Positions 27,657 through 37,178 are shown, counted from the first letter of the stretch. The stretch is DNA of 64,000 bases from Natronomonas aquatica (GCF_024449025.1 NZ_JAHLKM010000002.1:1-64000), one strand, 5' to 3'. Program-made: numbers and translations. The notes: generated from the sequence alone by a model not told the origin.

Positions 27657-28142
27657 ATGCACCCCCGCGCCGAGGAGTTCAAAGAACGCGTCGAGGAGCG
27701 ATACGGGTTCGAGGTCGCTGTCCACGAGTTCCCGGAGGGAACCAAAACCGCCGCCGACGCCGCCGAGGCGGTCGGCTGTTCGGTCGAACAGATCGCGAGC
27801 GGGATCGTCCTCTCGGCTGGAGGCGATCTCGTCATCTCCGTGACCAGCGGCGCCAACCGCGTCAGCGAGGCGAAGATCGCGGCGCGGGTCGGCGTCGATC
27901 CGGCGACTGTTTCGATGGCCGACGCCGACGAGATCAAGACGACGCTCGGGTGGTCGATCGGGGGCGTCCCGCCGTTCTGTCACCGGACGGCGGTGCCGGT
28001 ATTCCTCGACGAGACGCTGACGGAGTTCGATGAGGTGTGGGCCGCCGCCGGGACGCCGGAGGCGGTCTTCCCGATCGATCCCGAAAGCATCGCCGGGTTC
28101 TCCGATGCGACCGTAACCGACGTCGTCGAAACCGGCGCATGA
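27657..28142 (+). CDS. YbaK/ProX-family aminoacyl-tRNA deacylase
   Basis: This 161-aa single-domain protein of the YbaK/EbsC family hydrolyses misacylated tRNAs, typically Cys-tRNA-Pro. The N-terminal region VAVHEFPEGTKTAADAAEAV, the central KIAARVG segment and the loop GWSIGGVPPFCH correspond to conserved positions of the family. The ATG at 27657 is favoured; an in-frame GTG lies 36 bases upstream. It overlaps the next gene by 4 bases. Confidence 0.9.
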   Translation: MHPRAEEFKERVEERYGFEVAVHEFPEGTKTAADAAEAVGCSVEQIASGIVLSAGGDLVISVTSGANRVSEAKIAARVGVDPATVSMADADEIKTTLGWSIGGVPPFCHRTAVPVFLDETLTEFDEVWAAAGTPEAVFPIDPESIAGFSDATVTDVVETGA

Positions 28143-29152
28143 CGACGCCGGGGGATACCCGAACCGTGCGCGTCCTCTCGGGCGGCGACGTGGCGGCGTG
28201 TCTGGATCTCGAAACGCTGCTGTCGGCCGTCGCCGACGCACTCCGGGCCCAGGGACGCGGCGAGATCGAACGCCCCGACCGCCCCCACTTCCCGATCGGT
28301 GAAGGCGCCGTTCCGCCGGAGAGTAGCGATCCGCGCCCCGATCCGTCCGGAACCGGGCTCGTCATGCCGGCGTACGTTCACGGCTCGCCGTACTTTACCA
28401 CAAAAACCGCCAGCGTCGTCGGGGACAACCCCTCCCGCGGGCTGTCGACGGTCAACGCCGCCATCGCGTTGACCGATTCCCGGACGGGACTTCCGGTCGC
28501 ATACCTAGCGGGCAACCGGATCACCAACGCCCGGACTGGCTGTATCGGCGGCCTCGCGGCCAGGGAACTGGCGATCGACGGACCGCTCCGTATCGGCGTG
28601 ATCGGGGCCGGAACACAGGCCAGATGGCAGGTCCGGGCGATCTCGGCGGCGAGCGGGATCGGATCGGTCCGGGTGTACGCCCCGAGCGACTCCCGGGAGG
28701 CGTGTGCCGCCGACCTCCGGGCGAGAGGGATCGATTGTGAGGCGGTCGGTTCACCCGCTGCTGCGGTCCGTGACGCCTCGGTGGTCGTCACCGCGACGAC
28801 GGCGACCGAACCCGTCATCGACGGGGACGACCTCGCGCCCGGAACGCTCGTCGTGGCGGTCGGCGCCTACACCCCCGAAACGCGAGAACTCGACGATCGG
28901 ACCGTCGATCGGGCGGCCGAACTGTTCGCCGACGTCCCCGAGGAGGCCGCCGAAACCGGCGACTTCCCGAACCACGGTTCGGACGCGCTGACGCCGTTCT
29001 CGGCGGTCCTCGAGGGGAACGCTGGACGGGGCCACCCCGACGACGTGCTGGTCGTGGCCTCCGTCGGGACCGCAGTACTGGACGCCGCCGCGTCGGAACT
29101 GGTCTACGAGACGGCCGTCGACGACGGCGTCGGGACGGAGACGACGCTGTAG
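28139..29152 (+). CDS. Ornithine cyclodeaminase/mu-crystallin family protein
   Basis: This 337-aa NAD(P)-dependent enzyme has a substrate-entry domain (FTTKTASVVGDNP, with the conserved catalytic Lys) and a Rossmann domain starting at LRIGVIGAGTQARWQ. Family members include ornithine cyclodeaminase, alanine dehydrogenase and ketimine reductases, which sequence alone cannot separate. The ATGA overlap with the YbaK-like gene indicates translational coupling. No amino-acid pathway genes are adjacent. Confidence 0.88.
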   Translation: MTTPGDTRTVRVLSGGDVAACLDLETLLSAVADALRAQGRGEIERPDRPHFPIGEGAVPPESSDPRPDPSGTGLVMPAYVHGSPYFTTKTASVVGDNPSRGLSTVNAAIALTDSRTGLPVAYLAGNRITNARTGCIGGLAARELAIDGPLRIGVIGAGTQARWQVRAISAASGIGSVRVYAPSDSREACAADLRARGIDCEAVGSPAAAVRDASVVVTATTATEPVIDGDDLAPGTLVVAVGAYTPETRELDDRTVDRAAELFADVPEEAAETGDFPNHGSDALTPFSAVLEGNAGRGHPDDVLVVASVGTAVLDAAASELVYETAVDDGVGTETTL

Positions 29153-29263
29153 TCCGCCGGTTCCGATCCCGTCGGTTGGCAGTCGACGCAATATGTCCGG
29201 TTCGTTGTTAGTATCAAACCGACCAGTGTCCCGTTTTTATTATTGTAATATACTTCGAATGCC

Positions 29264-29299
29264 AAGGTTATTAAACTTCTATAGATATTTGTTAATACG
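29264..29299 (+). promoter_or_regulatory. Promoter of the zinc-uptake operon
   Basis: TTATTAAAC at 29268-29276 lies about 28 nt before the znuA ATG, as expected for a leaderless transcript. The segment from GTTATTAA (29267-29274) to TTTGTTAATAC (29288-29298) forms an imperfect inverted repeat around the start site and could be a metal-responsive operator. Confidence 0.45.
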
Positions 29300-30295
29300 A
29301 TGGAGCTAACCAGACGGCGGGCGTTGCTCGCGGCCGCAACCGCGGGCGGTATCGGGGCGACGGCGGGCTGTCTCGAGGGCTCGGGCGGCAGCGGAGACGC
29401 CGGGGCGTCCGAGACGTCCGCGCAGTCGTCGTTTTTCGTCTTCGGCGATATCGCAGACCACGTCGCCGGCGACGCGGCGGCGTCGGAACTCCTCGTCCCG
29501 GTCGGACAGCACGGACACGGCTGGGAGCCCGGGCCGAGGGTCCGTGAGGACATCGGAGATGCGGACCTGTTCGTCCACGGGATGGAGGGATTCCAGCCGT
29601 GGGTCGACAACATTCGGGGCGACCTCTTGGCCGACGGGGCCGACGTCGCGACGGTCGACGCCAGCGCCGATGTGTCCTTGCTCGAAGCCGGCGACCACAG
29701 ACAGGAGGAGGACGACCACGACGGGGAGGACCACGAGGAAGGGGACGACCACGACAGCGGGGCGATGGATCCCCACTTCTGGATGGACCCGATTCGGACA
29801 CGGGAGGCGGTCGGGACGATCAGCCAGGGTTTCGCCGACGTCGATCCGGCCAACGCCGACACCTACATCGAGAACGCCGAGAGCTTCGGCGCTCAACTCG
29901 AGGACCTCCACGAGCGGATCGACTCGCTGGTGGCCGAGGCGTCCAGCGACGTCTTGCTCGTCGCCGGACACGACTCCTTCAGCTACTTCGTGGACCGGTA
30001 CGGCGTCACCGTCGAATCGCTCACCAACGTCTCTCCCGACGACAGGCCGACGTCGCGCGATATCGAGCGCGCCCGGGAAGTCGTCGAGACGCACGGTATC
30101 GAGTATCTCTGTGCGGATCCCCTCGAATCCCAGCAGGCTGCCGAGCAACTGGCCGAAGAGACCAACGTCGAGGGCGTGTTGCCGCTGACGGCCATGCCCG
30201 GGTTGACCGACGAGTGGGACGCCGACGGCTGGGGATACGTCGGGATAATGGAAAACGTGAATATACCCACGCTGGAACAGGCCCTAGACGCATAA
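29300..30295 (+). CDS. znuA: Zinc/manganese ABC transporter substrate-binding lipoprotein
   Basis: This 331-aa cluster A-I binding protein has a Tat signal (TRRRALLAAATAGG) and a lipobox ending at Cys24 (TAGC). A His/Asp-rich loop (about 135-155) followed by MDPHFWMDP is typical of zinc-binding ZnuA. Further metal-ligand His are expected in GQHGHGW and VAGHDSFSYF. It acts on the outer membrane face. First gene of a three-gene ABC operon; it overlaps the ATPase gene by 1 base. Mn2+ cannot be excluded. Confidence 0.92.
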   Translation: MELTRRRALLAAATAGGIGATAGCLEGSGGSGDAGASETSAQSSFFVFGDIADHVAGDAAASELLVPVGQHGHGWEPGPRVREDIGDADLFVHGMEGFQPWVDNIRGDLLADGADVATVDASADVSLLEAGDHRQEEDDHDGEDHEEGDDHDSGAMDPHFWMDPIRTREAVGTISQGFADVDPANADTYIENAESFGAQLEDLHERIDSLVAEASSDVLLVAGHDSFSYFVDRYGVTVESLTNVSPDDRPTSRDIERAREVVETHGIEYLCADPLESQQAAEQLAEETNVEGVLPLTAMPGLTDEWDADGWGYVGIMENVNIPTLEQALDA

Positions 30296-31032
30296 TGGCT
30301 GCTATAGAAGTCCGGGACGTCACCTTCGGGTACGGCGAGCAGCCGGTCGTGGAGTCGGTCTCGCTCGACGTTGCCGAAGGGGAGTTTCTCGGGCTCGTCG
30401 GCCCGAACGGGTCCGGGAAGACGACGCTTTTGAAGCTCATCATCGGGCTCGAAGCGCCCGACAGCGGTACGGTCAGGCTGTTCGATGAACCCGCAGTCGA
30501 GTTCGACGACGGCGAGCGGATCGGCTACGTCCCACAGGACGTCGCCGCCACGGAAGACGAAATGCCGATCACCGTCGAGGAGGCCGTCCGAATGGGTCGG
30601 TATCCCCACCGATGGGTCGGACGGTTCACCGACGACGACCGACGGTCGGTGCGGGAGGCGATAGAGCGGGTCGGGATCGAGGACCTCGCGGACCGACGCG
30701 TCGGACGCCTCTCGGGCGGGCAGCGCCAGCGTGTGTTCATCGCGCGTGCGCTCGCCAGCGAGGCGGACCTGCTGGCGCTCGATGAACCGACTGTCGGCGT
30801 CGACGCCGAGTCCAGGGAGGCGTTCTATCGGCTGTTGCACGAGCTGAACGACGAGGGGATCACGATCGTCCTCATCGAACACGACATCGGCGTCGTGACG
30901 ACCCACGCTTCCGAGATCGCCTGTCTCAACCGAAGGCTGTACTTCCACGGCGACCCCGAGGAGTTCGTCGAGACCGACGCGTTGGCCGACGCCTACGGCG
31001 GCTCCCAGCGGGTCATCCACCACGACCACTAA
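30295..31032 (+). CDS. znuC: Zinc/manganese ABC transporter ATP-binding protein
   Basis: This 245-aa ATPase has Walker A GPNGSGKTT, signature LSGGQRQR, Walker B LLALDEP and the H-loop in VLIEHDIGVV. It ends in a His-rich tail (VIHHDH), common in metal-transport ATPases. The ATG shares one base with the znuA stop (TAATG). It energises uptake of the metal captured by ZnuA through the permease encoded next. Confidence 0.93.
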   Translation: MAAIEVRDVTFGYGEQPVVESVSLDVAEGEFLGLVGPNGSGKTTLLKLIIGLEAPDSGTVRLFDEPAVEFDDGERIGYVPQDVAATEDEMPITVEEAVRMGRYPHRWVGRFTDDDRRSVREAIERVGIEDLADRRVGRLSGGQRQRVFIARALASEADLLALDEPTVGVDAESREAFYRLLHELNDEGITIVLIEHDIGVVTTHASEIACLNRRLYFHGDPEEFVETDALADAYGGSQRVIHHDH

Positions 31033-31041
31033 CTGATAACG

Positions 31042-32076
31042 ATGTACCAACCGATACGTTCCGCAGGAAACGCCTCGATCGCCCTCCAGAGTGCGACGAG
31101 CCGGCTCCTCGATGCAGTGCTCGACGGGCTCTGGGGGACCGCGCTGGATGCTCTCGCCCGCGTGACCGGAATCGAGATGCTCGGCTCCCCGTTCATGCAG
31201 CGCGCCTACCTCGCGGCCGTCTGTGTCGCGATCGTCGGCCCCCTCGTCGGGGTGTTCCTCGTCCACCGCGAGATGGCGATGATCGGCGACACGCTCGCAC
31301 ACTCGGCGTTCGCCGGCGTCGCCGCGGGGCTGTTCGCGAACTCGATTCTGGCGGTTTCTGTTCCCCCGATCTTCACCGCACTCGTCGTCGCCGCGGTCGC
31401 CGCGTTGCTCGTCCAGACGCTCGTCGACTACGCGGGCGCGTACCGTGACACCTCCCTCGCGATCGTGTTGACCGGCTCTTTCGCCGTCGGGAGCGTCCTG
31501 ATCACGGCGACTGACGGCGGGATCGCCGTCGGTATCAATGCCTACCTGTTCGGGTCGTTGGCGACAGTCTCACGGACGAACGCCGGCTCGCTCGTGGCCA
31601 CGACCGCCGTCGTCGTCGTCGTCGTCGCGGCGGCCTACCGGCCGCTCGTGTACGTCACGTTCGACGAGATCGGTGCCCGGGCGGCCGGGCTCGACGTCGC
31701 GCGCTACAACCGGCTGCTCGCGGTGCTGACCGCGGTCGTCGTCGTGGGCGCGATGCAGATCATGGGCGTGATCCTCGTCGCCGCCATGCTCGTGATCCCC
31801 GTCGCCGCCTCGACGTCGGTGACAGGGTTCAAGCGGTCGGTGGCGGCTGCGGTCGCGGTCGGGCAGTTCGCGACCGTCGCGGGCGTGACGGTCTCGTATT
31901 GGTACGACGTCGCCGCGGGAGGGACGATCGTACTCGTCGCGATCGCGTCGTATCTCGCCGTCGGGGCGCGAAACCGGCTCCGGATCCGCCTCAATCGGGG
32001 GGGGACCCGGACGGAAAGCGACGCGGAGACGCGGGCGGCCGTCGCCCGGGACGGCGGAAACGGCGAGAACGGGTGA
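31042..32076 (+). CDS. znuB: Zinc/manganese ABC transporter permease
   Basis: This 344-aa ABC-3 family permease has about eight membrane segments. The hallmarks are VHREMAMIGDTLAHSAFAG near residues 71-90 and MQIMGVILVAAMLVIPVA near residues 234-255. An amphipathic N-terminal extension of about 50 residues and a polar tail are present. It begins 9 bases after znuC and completes the metal importer. Confidence 0.93.
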   Translation: MYQPIRSAGNASIALQSATSRLLDAVLDGLWGTALDALARVTGIEMLGSPFMQRAYLAAVCVAIVGPLVGVFLVHREMAMIGDTLAHSAFAGVAAGLFANSILAVSVPPIFTALVVAAVAALLVQTLVDYAGAYRDTSLAIVLTGSFAVGSVLITATDGGIAVGINAYLFGSLATVSRTNAGSLVATTAVVVVVVAAAYRPLVYVTFDEIGARAAGLDVARYNRLLAVLTAVVVVGAMQIMGVILVAAMLVIPVAASTSVTGFKRSVAAAVAVGQFATVAGVTVSYWYDVAAGGTIVLVAIASYLAVGARNRLRIRLNRGGTRTESDAETRAAVARDGGNGENG

Positions 32077-32188
32077 CAGCCGGACGACAGCGACGGACGA
32101 TCGGATCGCCTTCCCGGGTCGGGTCGTCGCCCCGATGCGTCGCGTCGATCGACGGCTATATTTTTCGGCGAACCGCAGTCTTGACCGA

Positions 32189-34282
32189 ATGGTACGGGTA
32201 GACGGCGTGTTCGATGCCGAGCGCGTCGCCGTCGTCGGCGCGACCGAACGGGAGGGATCCGTCGGCCGCGCGATCACGCGGAACCTGCTCGAGGACTTCG
32301 CCGGCGAGATCGTTCCGGTGAACCCCAACATCGACCGGGTATTCGATCGCCCGTGTCGGGACAGCCTCGCGGGAACGGACGCCGATCTCGCAGTGGTCGT
32401 CGTTCCACCCGAGGCCGCCCTCGAAGCCGTCGAGACGGCCGGAGAGGAAGGGATCGAGAGCCTCGTCGTCGTCACCGCCGGGTTCGGCGAAACGGGTAGC
32501 GAGGGGGCCAGACGCGAAGCGAAACTCGAAGAGCTAGCAGCCGAGTACGACCTCGGTATCGTCGGGCCGAACTCTCTCGGCGTCATCTCGACGCCCTCCG
32601 GGCTGAACGCGACGTTCGCCCCCGACAACGCCCGTCCGGGAACGATGTCGTTTATGAGTCAATCGGGCGCGCTCGTCACCGCGATCCTCGAGTGGGCTGC
32701 CGACCGCGGGATCGGGTTCAAAGACATCGTCTCGCTTGGTAACAAGGCGGTCCTCGACGAGGCCGACTTCGTCGAGACGTGGGGCGGGGACCCGGATACC
32801 GACGTCGTATTGGGCTATCTCGAATCGATCGAGGACGGCCGGCGCTTCATCGAGGCGGCACGGGACGTGACCGAAGGGACGCCGGTCGTCGTCCTCAAGT
32901 CCGGCCGGACCGACGCCGGGGCGAAGGCCGCCTCCTCACATACCGGCGCGATCGCCGGCAGCGAGGCGGCCTACGAGGCCGGCCTGCGGAAGGCGGGCGC
33001 GATCCGGGTCGACTCGACGGAGGCGCTTTTCGATACCGGCGCGATGCTCGCCGGCGGCTCCGTTCCCTCCGCCGACGGCGTCGCCGTCGTGACGAACGCC
33101 GGCGGGCCGGGCGTGATCGCCACCGACGCGATCGGCGACTCGAACGCCGAGTTGGCGTCGCTGGCCGAAGAGACGCGGGAACGGCTCGCAGACGCCCTGC
33201 CGGCGACGGCGAACGTCCACAACCCTGTCGACGTCATCGGCGACGCGCCCGCCGGGCGGTTCCACGACGCGCTCGAGGTGGTCCTCTCGGATCCGGCCGT
33301 CGGGAGCGCGGTCGTCATCGCGTGTCCCTCCGCCGTACTCTCGTTCGATCGGCTCGCGGAGACGCTCGCAGCGTTCCGCCGCCGGGAGTCGATCCCGCTC
33401 GCGGCCTGTCTGATGGGCGGCGCCGCCGTCGAGGGAGCCGCCGAAACGCTCGCGGAGACCGATACGCCGACGTACTTCGATCCGACCCGGGCCGTCCGCG
33501 GGATCGACGCGCTGTACCGATACCGGGAGGTCCGCGACCGCAAAGAGCGATCGCCGACGCAGTTCGATGTCGATACCGACACTGCCCGTTCGATCCTCGG
33601 ACGGGTCGAACGGCGGTCGGACAACAGGCTCGGCATCGAGGCGATGGAACTGCTCGATGCCTACGGGATCCCGACGGTCGACGGCGAGATCGTCGATTCG
33701 CCGGACGCGGCACTGGCGGCGGCCGAACGGCTCGGCGGCGACGTCGTCATGAAGATCGTCTCGCCGGACATCCTTCACAAGACCGACATCGGGGGCGTCG
33801 AGGTCGGCGTCGACCCGGCGGACGTCGAGGGCACCTACGAGTCGATCGTCACCCGGGCGAGGAACTACCAGCCGGACGCACGGATCTACGGCGTTCAGAT
33901 ACAGGATCGGATCGATCTCGAGGAGGGCGTCGAGACGATCGTCGGGACGAACCGCGATCCGCAGTTCGGCCCGGTCGTGTTGTTCGGCCTCGGCGGCGTC
34001 TTCGTCGAGGTCTTCGAGGACACGACGGTCCGGATCGCGCCCGTCTCCGAGCCCGAGGCCGCCGCCATGATCGACGAGATCGAGTCGGCGCCGCTTTTGC
34101 GGGGGGCACGCGGCCGCCCGCCGGTCCGCGAGGACGCCATCGTCGAGACGATCGGACGGATCTCACAGCTCGTCACCGACTTCCCAGCCATCGTCGAACT
34201 GGATATCAACCCTCTCGTGGCGACTCCCGACGGCGTCGCCGCGGTCGATCTCCGTCTCACCGTCGACCCCGAAAAACTATGA
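32189..34282 (+). CDS. acd: ADP-forming acetate/acyl-CoA ligase, fused alpha-beta
   Basis: This 697-aa fused enzyme makes ATP from acyl-CoA, ADP and phosphate. Order: CoA-binding Rossmann domain (about 7-135, VAVVGATEREGSVGRAI), ligase domain with the phosphohistidine segment SSHTGAIAGSEAAY (about 250-265), then an ATP-grasp beta part (about 470-697, MKIVSPDILHKTDIGGV). This is the usual fused haloarchaeal arrangement, used for energy conservation from acetyl-CoA or other acyl-CoAs. The start at 32189 is chosen over an upstream M because homology begins there. It overlaps the next gene by 4 bases. Confidence 0.93.
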   Translation: MVRVDGVFDAERVAVVGATEREGSVGRAITRNLLEDFAGEIVPVNPNIDRVFDRPCRDSLAGTDADLAVVVVPPEAALEAVETAGEEGIESLVVVTAGFGETGSEGARREAKLEELAAEYDLGIVGPNSLGVISTPSGLNATFAPDNARPGTMSFMSQSGALVTAILEWAADRGIGFKDIVSLGNKAVLDEADFVETWGGDPDTDVVLGYLESIEDGRRFIEAARDVTEGTPVVVLKSGRTDAGAKAASSHTGAIAGSEAAYEAGLRKAGAIRVDSTEALFDTGAMLAGGSVPSADGVAVVTNAGGPGVIATDAIGDSNAELASLAEETRERLADALPATANVHNPVDVIGDAPAGRFHDALEVVLSDPAVGSAVVIACPSAVLSFDRLAETLAAFRRRESIPLAACLMGGAAVEGAAETLAETDTPTYFDPTRAVRGIDALYRYREVRDRKERSPTQFDVDTDTARSILGRVERRSDNRLGIEAMELLDAYGIPTVDGEIVDSPDAALAAAERLGGDVVMKIVSPDILHKTDIGGVEVGVDPADVEGTYESIVTRARNYQPDARIYGVQIQDRIDLEEGVETIVGTNRDPQFGPVVLFGLGGVFVEVFEDTTVRIAPVSEPEAAAMIDEIESAPLLRGARGRPPVREDAIVETIGRISQLVTDFPAIVELDINPLVATPDGVAAVDLRLTVDPEKL

Positions 34283-35355
34283 CCGTACTCGTCACTTCAC
34301 TCGAAGAGAGCACAGGCAAGACCGCGGTCGCACTGGCGCTTGCGATCACGGGGCGCGACCGCGGCGAACGCGTCGGCTACATGAAACCGAAAGGGACCAG
34401 ACTGCAGTCGGCAGTCGGCAAGACCCTCGATGAGGACCCCCAACTCGCACGCGAACTGCTCGATCTCGACGCCGAGATGCACGAGATGGAGCCGATCGTC
34501 TATTCGCCCACCTTCGTACACGAGGCGATCCGGGGCCGCGAGGACCCCGATGCGCTCCGCGAGCAGGTGCTGACGCAGTTCGAGTCGCTCGCCGCGGAGG
34601 TAGACCGGATGATACTCGAGGGGAGCGGCTCGCTGACGACCGGCGGGATCGTCGGGCTGACCGACGGCGACATCGCCGAGCTGTTCGATGCGACCGTCGT
34701 TCTCGTCGCACCCTTCTCCGAACCGGGCGACGTCGACGACCTTCTGGCAGCCACGGAGCTGCTCGGGGACCGGCTCGGCGGCGTCCTGTTCAACGGGGTT
34801 CCCGACGCCGCCTTCGATACGCTCGCGAGCGACGTCGTCCCGTTTCTGGAGGGTTGCGGAATCCGTGTCTACGGGACGATCCCACACGACGAAGCGCTGG
34901 CCGGCGTCACGGTCGCGGAACTGGCCGACGAACTCGGCGCGGAGCTGCTGACGGCCGACGCCCCGACCGACGCCCGCGTCCGTCGATCCGTCGTCGGATC
35001 GATGTCGGCCAACGAGGCCCACGGACGGCTCCGGCAGGTCCGCGAGGCGGTACTCGTGACCGGCGGCGACCGTCCCGACATACAGACCGCCGCCCTCGAG
35101 GCGGGCGGCGTCGAGTGTCTCGTTTTGACCGGCGGAATCAGCCCGCCGGACGCCGTCGTTGGGCGGGCGGAATCGGCCGGCGTGCCGATCATCTCGGTTC
35201 GAACCGATACCCGGACGACCATCGATCGGATCGAGGACGTGATCCGGGGCGGCCGAACGCGCGATGCCGACACCGTCGCGAGAATGGGTGAGCTTTTGGC
35301 CGACTACGCCGACGTCGACGCGATGTTGCCACCCGGAGAGCCCGGACAGGAGTAA
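34279..35355 (+). CDS. Phosphotransacetylase-family DRTGG domain protein
   Basis: This 358-aa protein has an N-terminal P-loop domain like dethiobiotin synthetase or CobB (LVTSLEESTGKTAVALALA) and a C-terminal DRTGG domain (about 210-320). This pair forms the N-terminal half of some bacterial phosphotransacetylases, but the catalytic PTA domain is absent. It overlaps the ADP-forming acyl-CoA ligase gene by 4 bases, so a regulatory role in acetyl-CoA metabolism is likely. The biochemical activity is not known. Confidence 0.85.
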   Translation: MTVLVTSLEESTGKTAVALALAITGRDRGERVGYMKPKGTRLQSAVGKTLDEDPQLARELLDLDAEMHEMEPIVYSPTFVHEAIRGREDPDALREQVLTQFESLAAEVDRMILEGSGSLTTGGIVGLTDGDIAELFDATVVLVAPFSEPGDVDDLLAATELLGDRLGGVLFNGVPDAAFDTLASDVVPFLEGCGIRVYGTIPHDEALAGVTVAELADELGAELLTADAPTDARVRRSVVGSMSANEAHGRLRQVREAVLVTGGDRPDIQTAALEAGGVECLVLTGGISPPDAVVGRAESAGVPIISVRTDTRTTIDRIEDVIRGGRTRDADTVARMGELLADYADVDAMLPPGEPGQE

Positions 35356-35369
35356 CCCGGGAATCGAAT

Positions 35370-35759
35370 TCAGGCGGCTGACTCTACTTTCTCTACGATC
35401 GTCGCCTTGTCCTGGAACCCCACCATCCGCTCTTCGACCTCGCCGTCGGCGAAGAGATACAGCGTCGGCACGCCCTGGATCCGGTAGTCGGTCGCCAGAT
35501 CCTGGTGGGCGTCGATGTCGACTTTCAGGACGGTCGCGTCGGTTTCGGCGGCGGTCTCGGCGACGGTCGGCGCAAGCATCTTGCACGGCCCACACCAGTC
35601 AGCGTAGAAATCGACGAGAACGACCGGATGCCCCTCGAGAAGCTCATCGAGGTGTTCGCCGCTTTCGACGTCTACCGGTTCGTCCGTCGATTCGGCACCT
35701 ACGGCCAGTTTCTCGCGTTTCCGTTCACGAATCTCATCGATGTCTTCTGCGTCGTTCAT
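35370..35759 (-). CDS. Thioredoxin
   Basis: This 129-aa thioredoxin has the redox motif WCGPC and the cis-Pro segment GVPTLYLFADG. An acidic, charged N-terminal extension of about 35 residues precedes the fold. The start MNDAEDIDE at 35759 is preferred over a more distant M that would add a Cys-containing leader with no similarity. The gene is convergent with the DRTGG gene, with a 14-base gap. Confidence 0.93.
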   Translation of the reverse strand: MNDAEDIDEIRERKREKLAVGAESTDEPVDVESGEHLDELLEGHPVVLVDFYADWCGPCKMLAPTVAETAAETDATVLKVDIDAHQDLATDYRIQGVPTLYLFADGEVEERMVGFQDKATIVEKVESAA

Positions 35760-35799
35760 ACTGGCAGATTCACAAAGGGCTGAATTAATTCCACCGGCT

Positions 35800-35816
35800 G
35801 TGTATCGTTCGTACAC
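35800..35816. promoter_or_regulatory. Inverted repeat upstream of thioredoxin gene
   Basis: GTGTA-tcgttcg-TACAC forms a 17-base inverted repeat about 40 nt upstream of the thioredoxin start. It lies in the 199-bp divergent region shared with trpB and could be an operator. I see no second copy. Confidence 0.35.
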
Positions 35817-35958
35817 TCACGATCGATAGACGCGAGCGTGGGGATGTCCCGTCGATCGCGTGTCGTTCCGACGCTGCCTGTCGCTCGTTCGCTTTTGTCG
35901 TGTGGGGCTCCCGTAATCGGTACCATGATTTAGCCCGTTCCCGTAGAGGTGGATAGAC

Positions 35959-37128
35959 ATGACCACTGACGGTGACTTCGAGGGATTCGGCGGGCGACAC
36001 GTTCCGGGACCGCTGGAGGCACCGCTCGAAGAACTGGCCGAGACGTTCGATTCGGAGATCGATTCCGAGGCGTTCCGCGCGGAGTTCGATCGACTGCTCG
36101 AACACTTCGGGGGCCGTCCGACCCCTGTCTTTCGCGCCGAGACGCTGAGCGAGCGATACGACGCGAACATCTACTTCAAACACGAGGACCTGCTGCACGG
36201 CGGGGCGCACAAACTGAACAACACCCTCGGACAGGGTCTGCTGGCCAAGCGAGCCGGGAAGGACCGGCTCATCGCCGAGACGGGGGCGGGACAACACGGC
36301 ACCGCGACGGCGATGGTCGGTGCGCTGCTCGATATGCCCGTGACGGTGTATATGGGCACGAAGGACATCGACCGACAGGAGATGAACGTCTTTCGGATGC
36401 GACTCATGGGCGCCGAGGTCGAGCCGGTGACCCGCGGCAATCAGGGACTGGCCGAGGCGGTTGACGCCGCCTTGGAGGACTACGCCGAAACGTTCGAGGA
36501 GACGCACTACCTTGTCGGGAGTGCGGTCGGCCCCGACCCCTACCCCCGGATGGTCCGTGAATTCCAGTCGGTCATCGGACGGGAGGCCCGCGAGCAGATC
36601 CTCGAACTCCACGGGGAGTTCCCGGACGCCTGTGTCGCCTGCGTCGGGGGCGGGTCGAACGCGATCGGGCTCTTCAGCGGCTTCATCGACGACGAGGACG
36701 TCTCGCTCTATGGGGCCGAACCGGCCGGGAAGGGGCTCGAGTCGGGCGAACACTCCGCGCCGCTTTCGGCAACGGAACACGAGGAGCCACAGGTCTTCCA
36801 GGGGATGAAGACGAAGGTTATCGACGAGGAAACGACGAATCACTCGGTCAGCGCCGGCCTCGATTACCCCGCTGTCGGACCCGAACACGCCGCGTTGCAG
36901 TCGCTCGGGCGCGCCGAGTACCACGGAATCACCGACGAGGAAGCGCTCGCTGCCTTCCGCGAGCTGAGCGAAGCCGAGGGGATCATTCCCGCCCTGGAGC
37001 CGAGTCACGCGATCGCCCTGGCGATCAAACTCGCCGAGGAGGACCGCCACGGGACGATCCTCGTCAACCTCTGTGGCCGCGGGGACAAAGACATGCAGAC
37101 CGCCGCCGAGAAGTTCGACCTCGCGTGA
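35959..37128 (+). CDS. trpB: Tryptophan synthase beta chain
   Basis: This 389-aa PLP enzyme condenses indole and serine. The Schiff-base Lys is in GGAHKLNNTLGQ, the phosphate-binding loop is VGGGSNAIG, and ETGAGQHGTATAMVG carries the catalytic Glu and indole site. Length and start FGGRHVPGPL match the TrpB1 type. No trpA, trpC or other tryptophan gene is nearby, so it is isolated from its usual partners. A role outside the operon, or a dispersed pathway, are both possible. Confidence 0.93.
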   Translation: MTTDGDFEGFGGRHVPGPLEAPLEELAETFDSEIDSEAFRAEFDRLLEHFGGRPTPVFRAETLSERYDANIYFKHEDLLHGGAHKLNNTLGQGLLAKRAGKDRLIAETGAGQHGTATAMVGALLDMPVTVYMGTKDIDRQEMNVFRMRLMGAEVEPVTRGNQGLAEAVDAALEDYAETFEETHYLVGSAVGPDPYPRMVREFQSVIGREAREQILELHGEFPDACVACVGGGSNAIGLFSGFIDDEDVSLYGAEPAGKGLESGEHSAPLSATEHEEPQVFQGMKTKVIDEETTNHSVSAGLDYPAVGPEHAALQSLGRAEYHGITDEEALAAFRELSEAEGIIPALEPSHAIALAIKLAEEDRHGTILVNLCGRGDKDMQTAAEKFDLA

Positions 37129-37178
37129 CCGGACGGATAGGCGACAACAGTTAAGGGGAATCCACCCGACTCGCCGCC

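Noticed and set aside
32779-35355. 858-codon frame crossing from the acyl-CoA ligase into the DRTGG gene
   Set aside because: The first two thirds are Arg/Gly-rich shadow; only the part from 34279 shows family motifs.
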